The notes under the pieces: model-generated | Databases searched by the model: none | What the model saw: only the letters and a program-made list of their open reading frames with translations | Told to the model about the DNA's origin: nothing | Shown: positions 1-9,642 of the stretch, in pieces | Layout: every line of letters starts with the position of its first letter | Position numbering within the stretch: the stretch's first letter is position 1 | Assembly: GCA_913775525.1 (NCBI GenBank) | Contig: CAJYLH010000030.1 | Coordinates: forward strand, 33,676-97,675 | Length of the DNA: 64,000 nucleotides | Reading direction: 5' to 3' | Source of the DNA: an uncultured Chryseobacterium sp. | Lineage (GTDB): Bacteria > Bacteroidota > Bacteroidia > Flavobacteriales > Weeksellaceae | Made by a program: the position numbers and the translations under genes

Positions 1-1
1 G

Positions 2-790
2 ATCAGGGAGTGCTCCAATGAGATTATTAAATATGCCAAAGAAAACAATACGCCGGTATTCCTGGTAGGACATATCACCAAAGACGGACAGATTGCAGGA
101 CCGAAAGTATTGGAACATATGGTAGACGTTGTATTGAATTTCGATGGCGACCGTAACCATCTTTTCAGGTTGTTAAGGGCCAATAAAAACCGTTTCGGTT
201 CTACTGCCGAGATCGGGATCTACGAAATGGTTTCCCAGGGACTGAAAGAAATCAAAAATCCTTCTGAGATCCTGATCACCAAAAAATCCGAGGAACTTTC
301 CGGAAATTCGGTGGCTGTAACCCTGGAGGGAAACCGGCCGATGCTGCTCGAAATCCAGGCCTTGGTCAGTACTGCTGTCTATGGAACACCTCAAAGGAGC
401 TCTACCGGCTTCGATTCAAAAAGGCTGAACATGCTTCTGGCTGTCCTGGAAAAAAGAGCAGGGTTCCAGCTGGGAGCCAAAGATGTCTTCCTGAATATTA
501 CCGGAGGGATAAAGACGGACGATCCGGCACTGGACCTGGCAGTTGTTGCCTCTATCCTGTCTTCCAATGAGGACATTGCAGTATCTGAGCATTACTGCTT
601 CGCCGGAGAAATCGGACTGAGCGGGGAAATCCGTCCGATTGCACAGGCAGAACAGAGGATTACCGAAGCCGAAAAATTAGGATATGAGAAAATTTTCATT
701 TCCAATCTCAATAAACTGCCAAAGAAGAAATTCGGGATTAAAATTGAGGAGGTGAGCAAAATCGAGGATTTTCATGAGCGGTTATTTTAG
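2..790 (+). CDS. radA: DNA repair protein RadA, C-terminal part (truncated by window edge)
   Basis: The reading frame is open from the first bases of the window, so the gene begins upstream; 262 codons are visible. The fragment starts late in the RecA-like ATPase core (FLVGHITKDGQIAGPKVLEH), carries the RadA-specific KNRFG motif at fragment residues 62-66, and continues into the Lon-protease-like C-terminal domain (GGIKTDDPALDLAVVAS). RadA is a branch-migration helicase acting in homologous recombination. The Walker A and N-terminal zinc finger lie outside the window. An internal start at 110 is only an artefact of the cut. The family call is secure. Confidence 0.96.
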   Translation: MRECSNEIIKYAKENNTPVFLVGHITKDGQIAGPKVLEHMVDVVLNFDGDRNHLFRLLRANKNRFGSTAEIGIYEMVSQGLKEIKNPSEILITKKSEELSGNSVAVTLEGNRPMLLEIQALVSTAVYGTPQRSSTGFDSKRLNMLLAVLEKRAGFQLGAKDVFLNITGGIKTDDPALDLAVVASILSSNEDIAVSEHYCFAGEIGLSGEIRPIAQAEQRITEAEKLGYEKIFISNLNKLPKKKFGIKIEEVSKIEDFHERLF

Positions 791-900
791 GGCTGTGGTG
801 AATTTGCCTTACGGCTAACAGTGCAATTTTAAACAGATATAATTAATCAATAGAATAAGATTGCTGCTCAGCATTTGGTTTAGAATGCATACCTTTAAGT

Positions 901-1497
901 ATGAATTATCTTGCGCATTCCTTCCTCACCTTCTCCAACGGGCAGATTGTCGGGCAATTCCTGGCGGATTTCATCCGGAACAAAGACCGGTTTTCCTTTC
1001 CGAAAGATATCCGGGATGGCATTACGCTGCACAGGGAAATTGATAACTTTACCGATGCGCACCCGGTGATCCATGAAGCAAAAAAGATTTTCAGTCCGCT
1101 GGTTAGATTGTATGCAGGAGCTTTTGTAGATGTGAGCATGGATTATTTTATTGCTAATGACACCACGCTGCACAGCCCTAAAGAATGGAAAAAACATTCT
1201 CTGCATGTATATAAGGTGCTGAATGAACATTATCCATGGCTTCCGGAAAACTTCAGACGGATGTTAAGCAGGATGGAACAGGATGACTGGCTCTACCACT
1301 ACCGTAATGACCAAGGCATCCAGTTCAGCATGCAGAATGTTTTAAACAAAGCCAAGTATTTGGATAAAGATATTCCGGTTTTTGAGCTGTTCCTGAAGCA
1401 TAAAGCACTTTTGCAGCAATACTACAATGACTTTTTCCCTGATCTTAGAGCTCATGCGGAAGGCGTTAATGCGTTGCTTCAATTGGAAAGCCACTGA
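901..1497 (+). CDS. ACP phosphodiesterase-family protein (AcpH-like)
   Basis: The 198-aa product starts MNYLAHSFLTF and shows spaced His/Asp motifs (DGITLHREIDNFTDAHP near residues 40-56, then FVDVSMDYF near 79-87) typical of the ACP_PD family, which are HD-type metal hydrolases. The E. coli member AcpH removes 4'-phosphopantetheine from acyl carrier protein; Bacteroidota members are largely untested, so the substrate is inferred. Length matches the family (about 190-200 aa). No signal peptide, so cytoplasmic. Its stop lies four bases from the stop of the convergent DUF6702 gene and no terminator is visible between them. Confidence 0.85.
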   Translation: MNYLAHSFLTFSNGQIVGQFLADFIRNKDRFSFPKDIRDGITLHREIDNFTDAHPVIHEAKKIFSPLVRLYAGAFVDVSMDYFIANDTTLHSPKEWKKHSLHVYKVLNEHYPWLPENFRRMLSRMEQDDWLYHYRNDQGIQFSMQNVLNKAKYLDKDIPVFELFLKHKALLQQYYNDFFPDLRAHAEGVNALLQLESH

Positions 1498-1501
1498 AAC
1501 A

Positions 1502-2002
1502 TCAAAACTGCTGGTAAACATACCGGTTCGGATAGGTCAGTTTTTCACTTTTCCGCTGACCTCCTACGATCATATGCACGATATTGATCTGGTCATCAAA
1601 TAAATTATACAGGAAACTTACCGCAGCCTCCACTTTCTTAGGATTGGCTACCGCTTCAGATTCCAGATAGATATTAACCGATTCATGGTCTTCTTCATAG
1701 CCTACGAAATTGACCTTTAGAAATTTGTTATTGGTTTTCAGTTTAAAGTATTCTGCGCTGTAATTTTTCAGGGCTTCATTCAGCCTGGCTTTATAAGCCG
1801 GATCGTTAAAATGGAGTGCATTACCGTATTTTTTGTTCAGCCCGTTCTCCAGGTCATCCAGGAAAAAACGTCCCGTTACCTCAAAAGTCCCTGACTTCTG
1901 ATTGTAATTGATCTCTACAGAACCTACATGGTAAGGATGCTTTCCGGCAGTGAACGAAAAAAGGAAAAACAGAAAAGAAAATAATACAAGGGCTTTTTTC
2001 AT
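1502..2002 (-). CDS. DUF6702 family secreted protein
   Basis: The 166-aa product has an N-terminal signal peptide (MKKALVLFSFLFFLFSFTAG) followed by KHPYHVGSVEINYN and FEVTGRFFLDDLE, the pattern of the Bacteroidota DUF6702 family of exported proteins of unknown role. The start ATG overlaps the stop of the upstream RelE/ParE-like gene in an ATGA arrangement, so the two are probably translationally coupled. From general knowledge of flavobacterial genomes, DUF6702 genes often sit near HupE/UreJ and M1 peptidase genes, both found just across the divergent promoter here; a joint role is inference. Confidence 0.8.
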   Translation of the reverse strand: MKKALVLFSFLFFLFSFTAGKHPYHVGSVEINYNQKSGTFEVTGRFFLDDLENGLNKKYGNALHFNDPAYKARLNEALKNYSAEYFKLKTNNKFLKVNFVGYEEDHESVNIYLESEAVANPKKVEAAVSFLYNLFDDQINIVHMIVGGQRKSEKLTYPNRYVYQQF

Positions 2003-2301
2003 GCTAGTAAATCAATAATTTTTTGCGGATCCTGCCTCATGTCAAAAAAGAGAAGGACTCTTATGGTATGGGGATTTTCCATTCTGAAAAACATCCGCAC
2101 ATGTTTTTTACCGATGAGTGCGGAACGGATATCTTTGAAGTGTTTCTGATAAAGTTTGAATTTACCGTCTTTTAGTTTCCCCACTACCTTTTCCGCTTCA
2201 TCAATAAACATATTGATCTGTTTCTCAGTCCAGGTTTCAGAGAGAAATTCAATAATGTTTTCATAGCTGATATTGGCTACTTCCGAGAATATAATTCGCA
2301 T
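1999..2301 (-). CDS. RelE/ParE-family toxin-like protein
   Basis: The 100-aa protein has the compact alpha/beta layout of the RelE/ParE superfamily: two N-terminal helices (SYENIIEFLSETWTEKQINMF), then strands with basic residues (FKDIRSALIGKKHVRMFFRM) and a late RVLLFFDMRQDPQKI segment. Proteins of this superfamily are ribosome-dependent mRNA nucleases or gyrase poisons. It overlaps the preceding small gene by 25 bases, the usual type II toxin-antitoxin order with antitoxin first. Whether it is still toxic cannot be told from sequence. Confidence 0.78.
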   Translation of the reverse strand: MRIIFSEVANISYENIIEFLSETWTEKQINMFIDEAEKVVGKLKDGKFKLYQKHFKDIRSALIGKKHVRMFFRMENPHTIRVLLFFDMRQDPQKIIDLLA

Positions 2302-2528
2302 GCTTTCTTTCTTGCATTTGAAAAAAACTCTTCTTCAGAAATCATGTCCTTTTCTTCCAGGCGGTCTGCATAATCAGCCAGCCGTTCAATAAACCATTTA
2401 GGTGTACCGTCTTCATAAAACTCTTCATCCTCCTGTACAGAAACAGATTTCACGCCCTTCAGTTTTTCCAGAAGCTCTTTGATGAATGGGAAATCTTCTG
2501 CATTTTCAAGTTCTATATTCACTGTCAT
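2277..2528 (-). CDS. Putative antitoxin of type II toxin-antitoxin pair
   Basis: This 83-aa acidic protein is not a family I can name. It lies directly upstream of and overlaps a RelE/ParE-like gene, which is the classic antitoxin position. The N-terminal half looks like an alpha/beta segment (NIELENAEDFPFIKELLEKL) rather than a clear ribbon-helix-helix, and the C-terminal half is helical with the segment WFIERLADYADRLEEKDMIS, as expected for a toxin-wrapping tail. The antitoxin role rests on position and size, not on a recognised motif. Confidence 0.62.
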   Translation of the reverse strand: MTVNIELENAEDFPFIKELLEKLKGVKSVSVQEDEEFYEDGTPKWFIERLADYADRLEEKDMISEEEFFSNARKKACELYSRK

Positions 2529-2595
2529 GACGATGTATTTTCAACAAAGTTAAAATAAATTTTGTATCATCGCATTTCCAAAAAATCATTTAACA

Positions 2596-3174
2596 ATGCA
2601 GGACTTTTTATTTTACCTGAACCTGGGCTGGGAACATATCATTTCACTGGACGCCCTTGATCATCAGCTTTTTGTATTGGCCTTAATTGCCGTCTATTCT
2701 TTTAACGACCTTAAAAAAATCCTGATCCTGGTAACGGCGTTCACCATCGGGCATTCCATTACCCTGGCATTGAGCACATTTGATATTGTAAGGATCAACT
2801 CCGCCTGGGTGGAATTTTTAATTCCGCTGACGATTGTGATCACTTCCCTGGACAATATCCTGATGAAGAATAAAAAGCAGACGCTGATGAAAGCTAATTA
2901 CTATCTGGCGCTGATCTTCGGCCTAATTCACGGTATGGGCTTTGCCAATACAGCGCGGGTGATGATCGCCAAAAGCCAGAGCATTGCCGTTCCGTTGTTA
3001 GGTTTTAATATCGGGCTGGAACTGGGACAGATCGCTATTGTTTTCGGCATTCTGATTCTGCTGTTCATCCTGATTAAAATATTTAAGGTCAACCAGAAAG
3101 ACTGGGTCCTGTTTGTTTCTTCAGGCGTATTTGCCCTGTCCCTGAAAATGGCTTTGGAAAGAATTCCGTTCTAA
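2596..3174 (+). CDS. HupE/UreJ family membrane protein
   Basis: The 192-aa product has about six hydrophobic segments and the family signatures: HIISLDALDHQLFV near residues 14-27, GHSITLAL near 52-59, HGMGFAN near 112-118 and FNIGLELGQ near 138-146. Family members transport nickel or other metal, or accompany hydrogenase or urease, but flavobacterial members usually have neither partner and their substrate is unknown. No hydrogenase or urease genes are seen here. It is divergent from the toxin-antitoxin/DUF6702 operon and 67 bp upstream of the M1 peptidase. Confidence 0.85.
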   Translation: MQDFLFYLNLGWEHIISLDALDHQLFVLALIAVYSFNDLKKILILVTAFTIGHSITLALSTFDIVRINSAWVEFLIPLTIVITSLDNILMKNKKQTLMKANYYLALIFGLIHGMGFANTARVMIAKSQSIAVPLLGFNIGLELGQIAIVFGILILLFILIKIFKVNQKDWVLFVSSGVFALSLKMALERIPF

Positions 3175-3210
3175 CGCTGAAACATTTCCGATTTTTCAAC
3201 TACTTATTAT

Positions 3211-3218
3211 TATATTTG
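3211..3218 (+). promoter_or_regulatory. Promoter -7 element (TATATTTG) of the M1 peptidase gene
   Basis: Exact match to the Bacteroidota -7 consensus TAnnTTTG, 24 bases before the ATG at 3242. No convincing -33 TTG is seen at the usual distance, so strength is uncertain. Confidence 0.6.
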
Positions 3219-3241
3219 AACATCCTTAAACAATTTTGGTC

Positions 3242-5626
3242 ATGAAGTTAAAGATTACCGTACTTTCCGTACTGGTCGGTGCCGGTGTAACCGCTCAGAA
3301 TATTCAGAATAACCCCGGCAGCAACCATGGAAATAAATTCGAGCAACTGGGAACTATCCTCCCTACGCCGAATATATACCGTACGGCATCCGGAGCACCG
3401 GGACACGGCTACTGGCAGAACAGGGCCGACTATGATATCTCCGCCTATCTGGATGAAGACAAAAGGAATTTAAAGGGATCTGAAACGATTACCTATTACA
3501 ATAATTCTCCGGACGACCTGGATTATATCTGGCTTCAGCTGGATGAAAACCAGCAGTCAACCGTAAAAAAAGCAGATTTCCCCTACCCTTCCACCCTGCC
3601 CAAAGCGGCCAATGACCAGCAGCTGAGAGCAACGGAACTTCCGGTGAAAGATAATGGCTATGGTGTAAACCTTGAAAAAGTGACGGATGCATCCGGCAAC
3701 CCGCTGAAATACACGGTTAACCAGACCATGATGCGCATAGACCTGCCGAAAATCCTTAAAAAAGGAGAAAAACTGGTCTTTAAAATTGATTGGAACTATA
3801 ATATTCCCAACAGAATAAAAATGGGTGGCCGCGGAGGCTATGAAAACTTTGCCGAAGACGGGAACGACCTGTATACCATGACCCAATGGTACCCGAGGAT
3901 GTGCGTCTACAGTGACTTCCACGGCTGGCAGAACCACCAGTTCACCGGAAGAGGCGAATTTGCCCTGGTTTTCGGTAACTTCAAGGTTTCCATGAACGTT
4001 CCGGCAGACCACGTGGTAGGCGGTACCGGGGAATGTAAAAACTACAGCCAGGTCTTAACGGCCGACCAGCTGGCCAGGTACAATACATCGAAGACCTCTA
4101 ACGAGCCTGTGGAGATCGTAACACTGGATGAAGCCAAAAAGGCGGAGAAAAACCACTCCAAGCAGAGAAAAACCTGGAGCTTTGAAGCCAATGACGTAAG
4201 GGATTTCGCCTGGACATCTTCAAGGAAATTCGTTTGGGACGGAATGGGCGTTACCATTCCTGAAAATAACAACAAAGTAATGGCAATGAGCTTCTATCCT
4301 AAGGAAGCATATGCATTGTACAGGAAATTTTCCACCAAGGCAGTAGCCCATACCATCAAAACCTATTCAGAATTTACGATTCCTTATCCTTATCCGGTAG
4401 CCCAGTCAGTGGAAGCCGCCAACGGAATGGAATACCCGATGATCTGCTTCAACTACGGAAGGACGGAGAAAGACGGCACCTATTCGGAGGGAATCAAAAA
4501 CGGAATGCTGGGGGTAGTGATCCATGAAGTAGGACACAACTTCTTCCCGATGATCATCAACTCAGACGAGAGGCAGTGGTCATGGATGGACGAAGGCCTG
4601 AATACTTTTGTGGAATACCTTACCGAAGAACGCTGGGACAATAAATTCCCGTCCAAAAGAGGACCGGCATGGACCATTGTGGATTATATGAAGCTTCCTA
4701 AAGATCAGCTGGAGCCCATCATGAGCAATTCTGAAAACATCATCCAGTTCGGGCCGAATGCCTATTCAAAACCTGCCACGGGACTGAATATTCTCCGTGA
4801 AACCATTATGGGAAGGGAGCTGTTTGATAAAGCATTTAAAACATATTCCAAAAGATGGGCGTTCAGGCATCCTGAACCGGCAGACTTTTTCAGGACCATG
4901 GAAGATGCGAGCGGCGAAGACCTCGACTGGTTCTGGAGGGGCTGGTTCTACGGCACGGATCCTGTAGACATCTCCATTGACAAAGTGACGGTTGCCACTC
5001 CGGACTTCGACACCCCGCCAAGGGAAAGCAAAGAAGTGAAATATAAAACCGATAAACCCTTGCAGAATGATTTTGAGGACATCTCAAAGATCAGGAACAG
5101 ACAGGATAAAAACATCACGTTCTATGCAGATACGGATAAGCAGGTACAGGATTTCTACTACCGCTATGACAGAGGACAGGAGAAAGTAGACGCCAGTAAA
5201 GAATATGCCCTTAAAATGGATGGCAGCGAAGCCCTGGACAGCAAGGACAAAGAAAAATTCAAAAATATGACGGCGTATCAGGTTGATTTCGTCAACAAAG
5301 GCGGGCTAGTGATGCCGATTATCCTTGAATTTACTTTTGAAGACGGGACAAAGCTGTATGACAAATCTTCCGCACAGATCTGGAGGCTGAACGAGCAGAA
5401 AACTTCCAAGACCTACTATTTCGAGAAAAAACTGAAATCCATCCAGCTGGACCCGATGAGGGAAACAGCAGATATCGATACCTCCAATAACTTCTGGAGC
5501 AATGACGGCACATCCGGTGAAACCACCAAGTTCCAGCTGTTCAAGCAGAAGCAGGAAGGCGGATCCGCCAGGGGCGCTTCCAGCGGGAAAGTAAACCCGA
5601 TGCAGGCGGCAGGAAAGAAAAACTAA
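3242..5626 (+). CDS. M1 family metallopeptidase, exported
   Basis: I place the start at ATG 3242 (794 aa); a TTG two codons upstream is less likely. The N-terminus is a signal peptide (MKLKITVLSVLVGAGVTAQ). The gluzincin core shows HEVGH at residues 428-432 and the third zinc ligand in WMDEGLN (E451), the HEXXH-18-E spacing of M1 aminopeptidases. The N-terminal third resembles the beta-sandwich that precedes the catalytic domain in M1 enzymes. The basic, low-complexity C-terminus is not a recognised type IX sorting domain. Role: probably periplasmic or surface peptide degradation. It is followed by a strong bidirectional terminator. Confidence 0.92.
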   Translation: MKLKITVLSVLVGAGVTAQNIQNNPGSNHGNKFEQLGTILPTPNIYRTASGAPGHGYWQNRADYDISAYLDEDKRNLKGSETITYYNNSPDDLDYIWLQLDENQQSTVKKADFPYPSTLPKAANDQQLRATELPVKDNGYGVNLEKVTDASGNPLKYTVNQTMMRIDLPKILKKGEKLVFKIDWNYNIPNRIKMGGRGGYENFAEDGNDLYTMTQWYPRMCVYSDFHGWQNHQFTGRGEFALVFGNFKVSMNVPADHVVGGTGECKNYSQVLTADQLARYNTSKTSNEPVEIVTLDEAKKAEKNHSKQRKTWSFEANDVRDFAWTSSRKFVWDGMGVTIPENNNKVMAMSFYPKEAYALYRKFSTKAVAHTIKTYSEFTIPYPYPVAQSVEAANGMEYPMICFNYGRTEKDGTYSEGIKNGMLGVVIHEVGHNFFPMIINSDERQWSWMDEGLNTFVEYLTEERWDNKFPSKRGPAWTIVDYMKLPKDQLEPIMSNSENIIQFGPNAYSKPATGLNILRETIMGRELFDKAFKTYSKRWAFRHPEPADFFRTMEDASGEDLDWFWRGWFYGTDPVDISIDKVTVATPDFDTPPRESKEVKYKTDKPLQNDFEDISKIRNRQDKNITFYADTDKQVQDFYYRYDRGQEKVDASKEYALKMDGSEALDSKDKEKFKNMTAYQVDFVNKGGLVMPIILEFTFEDGTKLYDKSSAQIWRLNEQKTSKTYYFEKKLKSIQLDPMRETADIDTSNNFWSNDGTSGETTKFQLFKQKQEGGSARGASSGKVNPMQAAGKKN

Positions 5627-5659
5627 AAAAAACGGCTAATATCAATTAGCCGTTTTTTT
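5626..5659. terminator. Bidirectional Rho-independent terminator
   Basis: An 8-bp perfect stem (cggctaat/attagccg, 5633-5640 and 5645-5652) with a 4-base loop is flanked by an A-run on the left and seven T on the right. It separates the convergent M1 peptidase gene and the gene ending at 5664 and can serve both. Confidence 0.92.
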
Positions 5660-5663
5660 GTTT

Positions 5664-6218
5664 TTATAAGATAGAGAATGTAGCAATGATGGTACTTTTC
5701 TCATCCAGTGAATTAGGGTTGGTTACCGTAATCCCGTATTCACCCGGAGGCTTATCCTTTAACGTGATCAGATAGGAGTTCTGTCCGTACTTCTTCCCGG
5801 TGAAGTTAAGGTAATGCAGCTTGTTCGTTTTCATGGTTCCGAAGGTATTGACAGAAGCCATTTCCGCCCTCCTGAATTTTTTGTTGGAATCGAATTCAAA
5901 GATTTTGATGATGGCCATCGGATCGGTGTTGTTGTCTACCGCACGTACGATGAACTGGATGTCATCACCCTGTCTTACTTTCGTGGAGGAACAGCATCCG
6001 TCAATCTGAAGCTTGGATTTTACGCTCCCGAAACCGGTGATCACCATTCCCGCATTCATGGCAGAACGTGTTTGCGTGGTGTGTTTTTCCAGCAATATCG
6101 TAGACTGATCCGGTTTCAGCAACAGACATTCGCCAATGAATTCCGGTTCCTGTGCAGTCTGCGAATACATGCTGATGCTGCACAGACTCATTGCAGCCAA
6201 TAATAGAAATTTTCTCAT
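5664..6218 (-). CDS. Hypothetical exported protein
   Basis: The 184-aa product begins with a signal peptide ending MYSQTAQ. The mature part has one Cys pair (GCCSS near residue 75) and a predominantly beta pattern, ending in PPGEYGITVTNPNS and STIIATFSIL, which suggests an Ig-like or beta-sandwich fold. I do not recognise a named family. It shares the bidirectional terminator with the M1 peptidase gene and is divergent from groES. Probably periplasmic or outer-membrane associated. Confidence 0.7.
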   Translation of the reverse strand: MRKFLLLAAMSLCSISMYSQTAQEPEFIGECLLLKPDQSTILLEKHTTQTRSAMNAGMVITGFGSVKSKLQIDGCCSSTKVRQGDDIQFIVRAVDNNTDPMAIIKIFEFDSNKKFRRAEMASVNTFGTMKTNKLHYLNFTGKKYGQNSYLITLKDKPPGEYGITVTNPNSLDEKSTIIATFSIL

Positions 6219-6319
6219 TTAATTTAGTTTTTTATAATGATTCTGCAAAAATATAATTTAATCCGAAATACAAAACATATTTTACTATAATTATTTCAAT
6301 TCATGATGTAAAAAATTGT

Positions 6320-6381
6320 CTGCCAAATTTTCACACCGGTAATAAAAATCCTGCCAAATTTTTCTTTTAGGGAGCTTGGCA
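6320..6381. promoter_or_regulatory. Repeated TGCCAA elements upstream of groES
   Basis: Two identical 12-base direct repeats, ctgccaaatttt (6320-6331 and 6351-6362), lie 31 bases apart, about three helical turns. The complementary half-site ttggca follows at 6376-6381, just before the AT-rich block TATATTTA. They are the only conspicuous repeats in the groESL leader and may bind a heat-shock or stress regulator. The function is inferred. Confidence 0.45.
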
Positions 6382-6429
6382 TATATTTAGAGAAGTACAG
6401 GATAGAATAATTAAAAAATTAAATATATT

Positions 6430-6708
6430 ATGTCAGTAAACTTCAAACCATTAGCAGACAGAGTTCTTGTAGAGCCTATCGCTGCAGAAACAAAGACCGC
6501 TTCAGGGATTATTATTCCGGACACCGCCAAAGAAAAACCACAAGAGGGTACTGTAGTGGCAGTAGGCCCGGGTAAGAAAGATGAGCCAACAACGGTTCAG
6601 GTAGGTGATAAAGTACTTTACGGAAAATACTCCGGTTCTGAATTGAAACTGGACGGGAAAGATTATTTAATTGTAAAGGAATCTGATTTATTAGGAGTGA
6701 TCGGCTAA
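6430..6708 (+). CDS. groES: Co-chaperonin GroES (Hsp10)
   Basis: The 92-aa product matches Hsp10 end to end: [16 protein letters not shown] at the N-terminus, the mobile-loop region [20 protein letters not shown] (residues about 21-40), and [19 protein letters not shown]. It caps the GroEL ring during protein folding in the cytoplasm. The partner gene groEL lies 440 bp downstream, separated by an unrelated four-helix-bundle gene; in most bacteria the two are adjacent. Confidence 0.98.
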   Translation: MSVNFKPLADRVLVEPIAAETKTASGIIIPDTAKEKPQEGTVVAVGPGKKDEPTTVQVGDKVLYGKYSGSELKLDGKDYLIVKESDLLGVIG

Positions 6709-6717
6709 AAGCCGTAC

Positions 6718-8774
<2,057 letters not shown>

Positions 8775-8803
8775 TGACGTGTCGCCAAGACAATTTATAT
8801 ACT

Positions 8804-8834
8804 AACCGCTCTATTGTATGGGGCGGTTTTTTTG
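8804..8834 (+). terminator. Rho-independent terminator of groEL
   Basis: Stem accgctc/gggcggt with one G-T pair, 8-9 base loop, followed by a run of T. The same context (tatactaaccgctct) recurs after the partial groEL copy. Confidence 0.85.
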
Positions 8835-8860
8835 TTTACTCATGGTACCATATAAATAGA

Positions 8861-8868
8861 TATATTTG
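8861..8868 (+). promoter_or_regulatory. Promoter -7 element (TATATTTG) of the monooxygenase gene
   Basis: Exact TAnnTTTG match 21 bases before the ATG at 8889. A related AT-rich sequence follows the second groEL-like terminator, so this promoter region may be part of the duplicated segment. Confidence 0.55.
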
Positions 8869-8888
8869 TAAAAACGATTACAGCAATT

Positions 8889-9200
8889 ATGGAAAACAAA
8901 TATTTACTTCATGGGAAACTCACCGCAAAAGCAGGGCACCAAAAGGAACTTGCGGATATTTTAATACAGGCATCCCAACTGGTATCAACAGCTAAAGGCT
9001 GTACACTATATGCCGTTAGCCACGATCAAGAGGATGAAAATGCTGTTTATGTGACAGAAATCTGGGACAGCAAAGACGACCATGACAATTCTTTGAAAGT
9101 TGAAGGCGTCCGAGAACTGATTATGAAAGCCATGCCGATATTGGATGGGCCACCAACGAAAGGACAGGAACTGGAAATTTTAGGAGGTGTGGGAGTATAA
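8889..9200 (+). CDS. Antibiotic biosynthesis monooxygenase (ABM)-domain protein
   Basis: The 103-aa product has the ferredoxin-like ABM layout: a first strand LLHGKLTAKAGHQKELADIL, the middle CTLYAVSHDQEDENAVYVTE, and IWDSKDDHDNSLKVEGVREL. The family includes quinol monooxygenases such as YgiN and heme-degrading enzymes, usually dimeric; the substrate here is unknown. The gene is sandwiched between complete groEL and a partial groEL copy, so it appears to have been inserted with, or been trapped by, that duplication. Length is normal and the gene looks intact. Confidence 0.85.
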   Translation: MENKYLLHGKLTAKAGHQKELADILIQASQLVSTAKGCTLYAVSHDQEDENAVYVTEIWDSKDDHDNSLKVEGVRELIMKAMPILDGPPTKGQELEILGGVGV

Positions 9201-9203
9201 AAA

Positions 9204-9404
9204 ATTGGAATACAATGCAAAACTTACAAATATGTAAATATGCTTGAAGCAGGAATCATCGACCCAACTAGAGTAACAAGAGTTGCCCTTGAAAATGCTG
9301 CTTCTGTATCCGGAATGCATTTAACCACTGAATGTGTGATCACTGAAGTGAAAAAAGACGAACCAGCTATGCCAATGGGTGGTGGAATACCGGGAATGAT
9401 GTAA
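9204..9404 (+). pseudogene. Partial copy of the groEL 3' end
   Basis: From about 9204 to the stop at 9402-9404 the sequence repeats the end of groEL (8574-8774). In the last 174 bases I count 12 differences by eye, most of them silent third-position changes; the encoded changes are K to R, L to H and M to I. One base is missing near 9220, breaking the frame of the 5' part, and there is no start codon context, so no GroEL is made. The silent-site pattern suggests the copy came from a diverged but functional groEL. Confidence 0.92.
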
Positions 9405-9433
9405 CATCGTGTCGCAGAGACAATTTAATATAC

Positions 9434-9466
9434 TAACCGCTCTAATTTTTAGGGCGGTTTTTTTTA
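9434..9466 (+). terminator. Rho-independent terminator after the partial groEL copy
   Basis: Stem aaccgctct/agggcggtt with one G-T pair and a 7-base loop, followed by eight T. It is the duplicate of the groEL terminator. Confidence 0.85.
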
Positions 9467-9642
9467 TTTCAATTATGGTTTTCTGTAAGAAAAATAGTAT
9501 ATTTATATTAGGTTTGATGATTTACAAATAGATAACTAAAACCAGAACAACATTAGCATAGTTGTAAACATTGTAATATTGACTCAATGCCTCAATTTGG
9601 ATGTTAAGTGCAATTATAACCAAAAGAAATTAAACAAAATTA

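Larger units (their letters stand above)
9204..9500 (+). repeat. Right copy of groEL-end direct duplication
   Basis: Counterpart of the left copy. Together they bracket the 0.4-kb monooxygenase interval. The right copy runs from the truncated groEL coding part through a terminator to the AT-rich tatatttata near 9500. The rest of the gap, 9500-9642, is AT-rich leader of the next gene without a clear motif. Confidence 0.8.

Noticed and set aside
5814-6203. 129-codon frame opposite the exported protein at 5664-6218
   Set aside because: The minus-strand gene has a signal peptide and a shared terminator; the plus frame has neither.
6376-6392. Sigma-54 promoter upstream of groES (TTGGCA...TTTAG)
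   Set aside because: The -24 part fits but the -12 GC is missing; TTGGCA is better explained as the inverted partner of the TGCCAA repeats.
9204-9404. Second functional groEL
   Set aside because: Only the last ~60 codons are present, with a frame-breaking deletion and no start.
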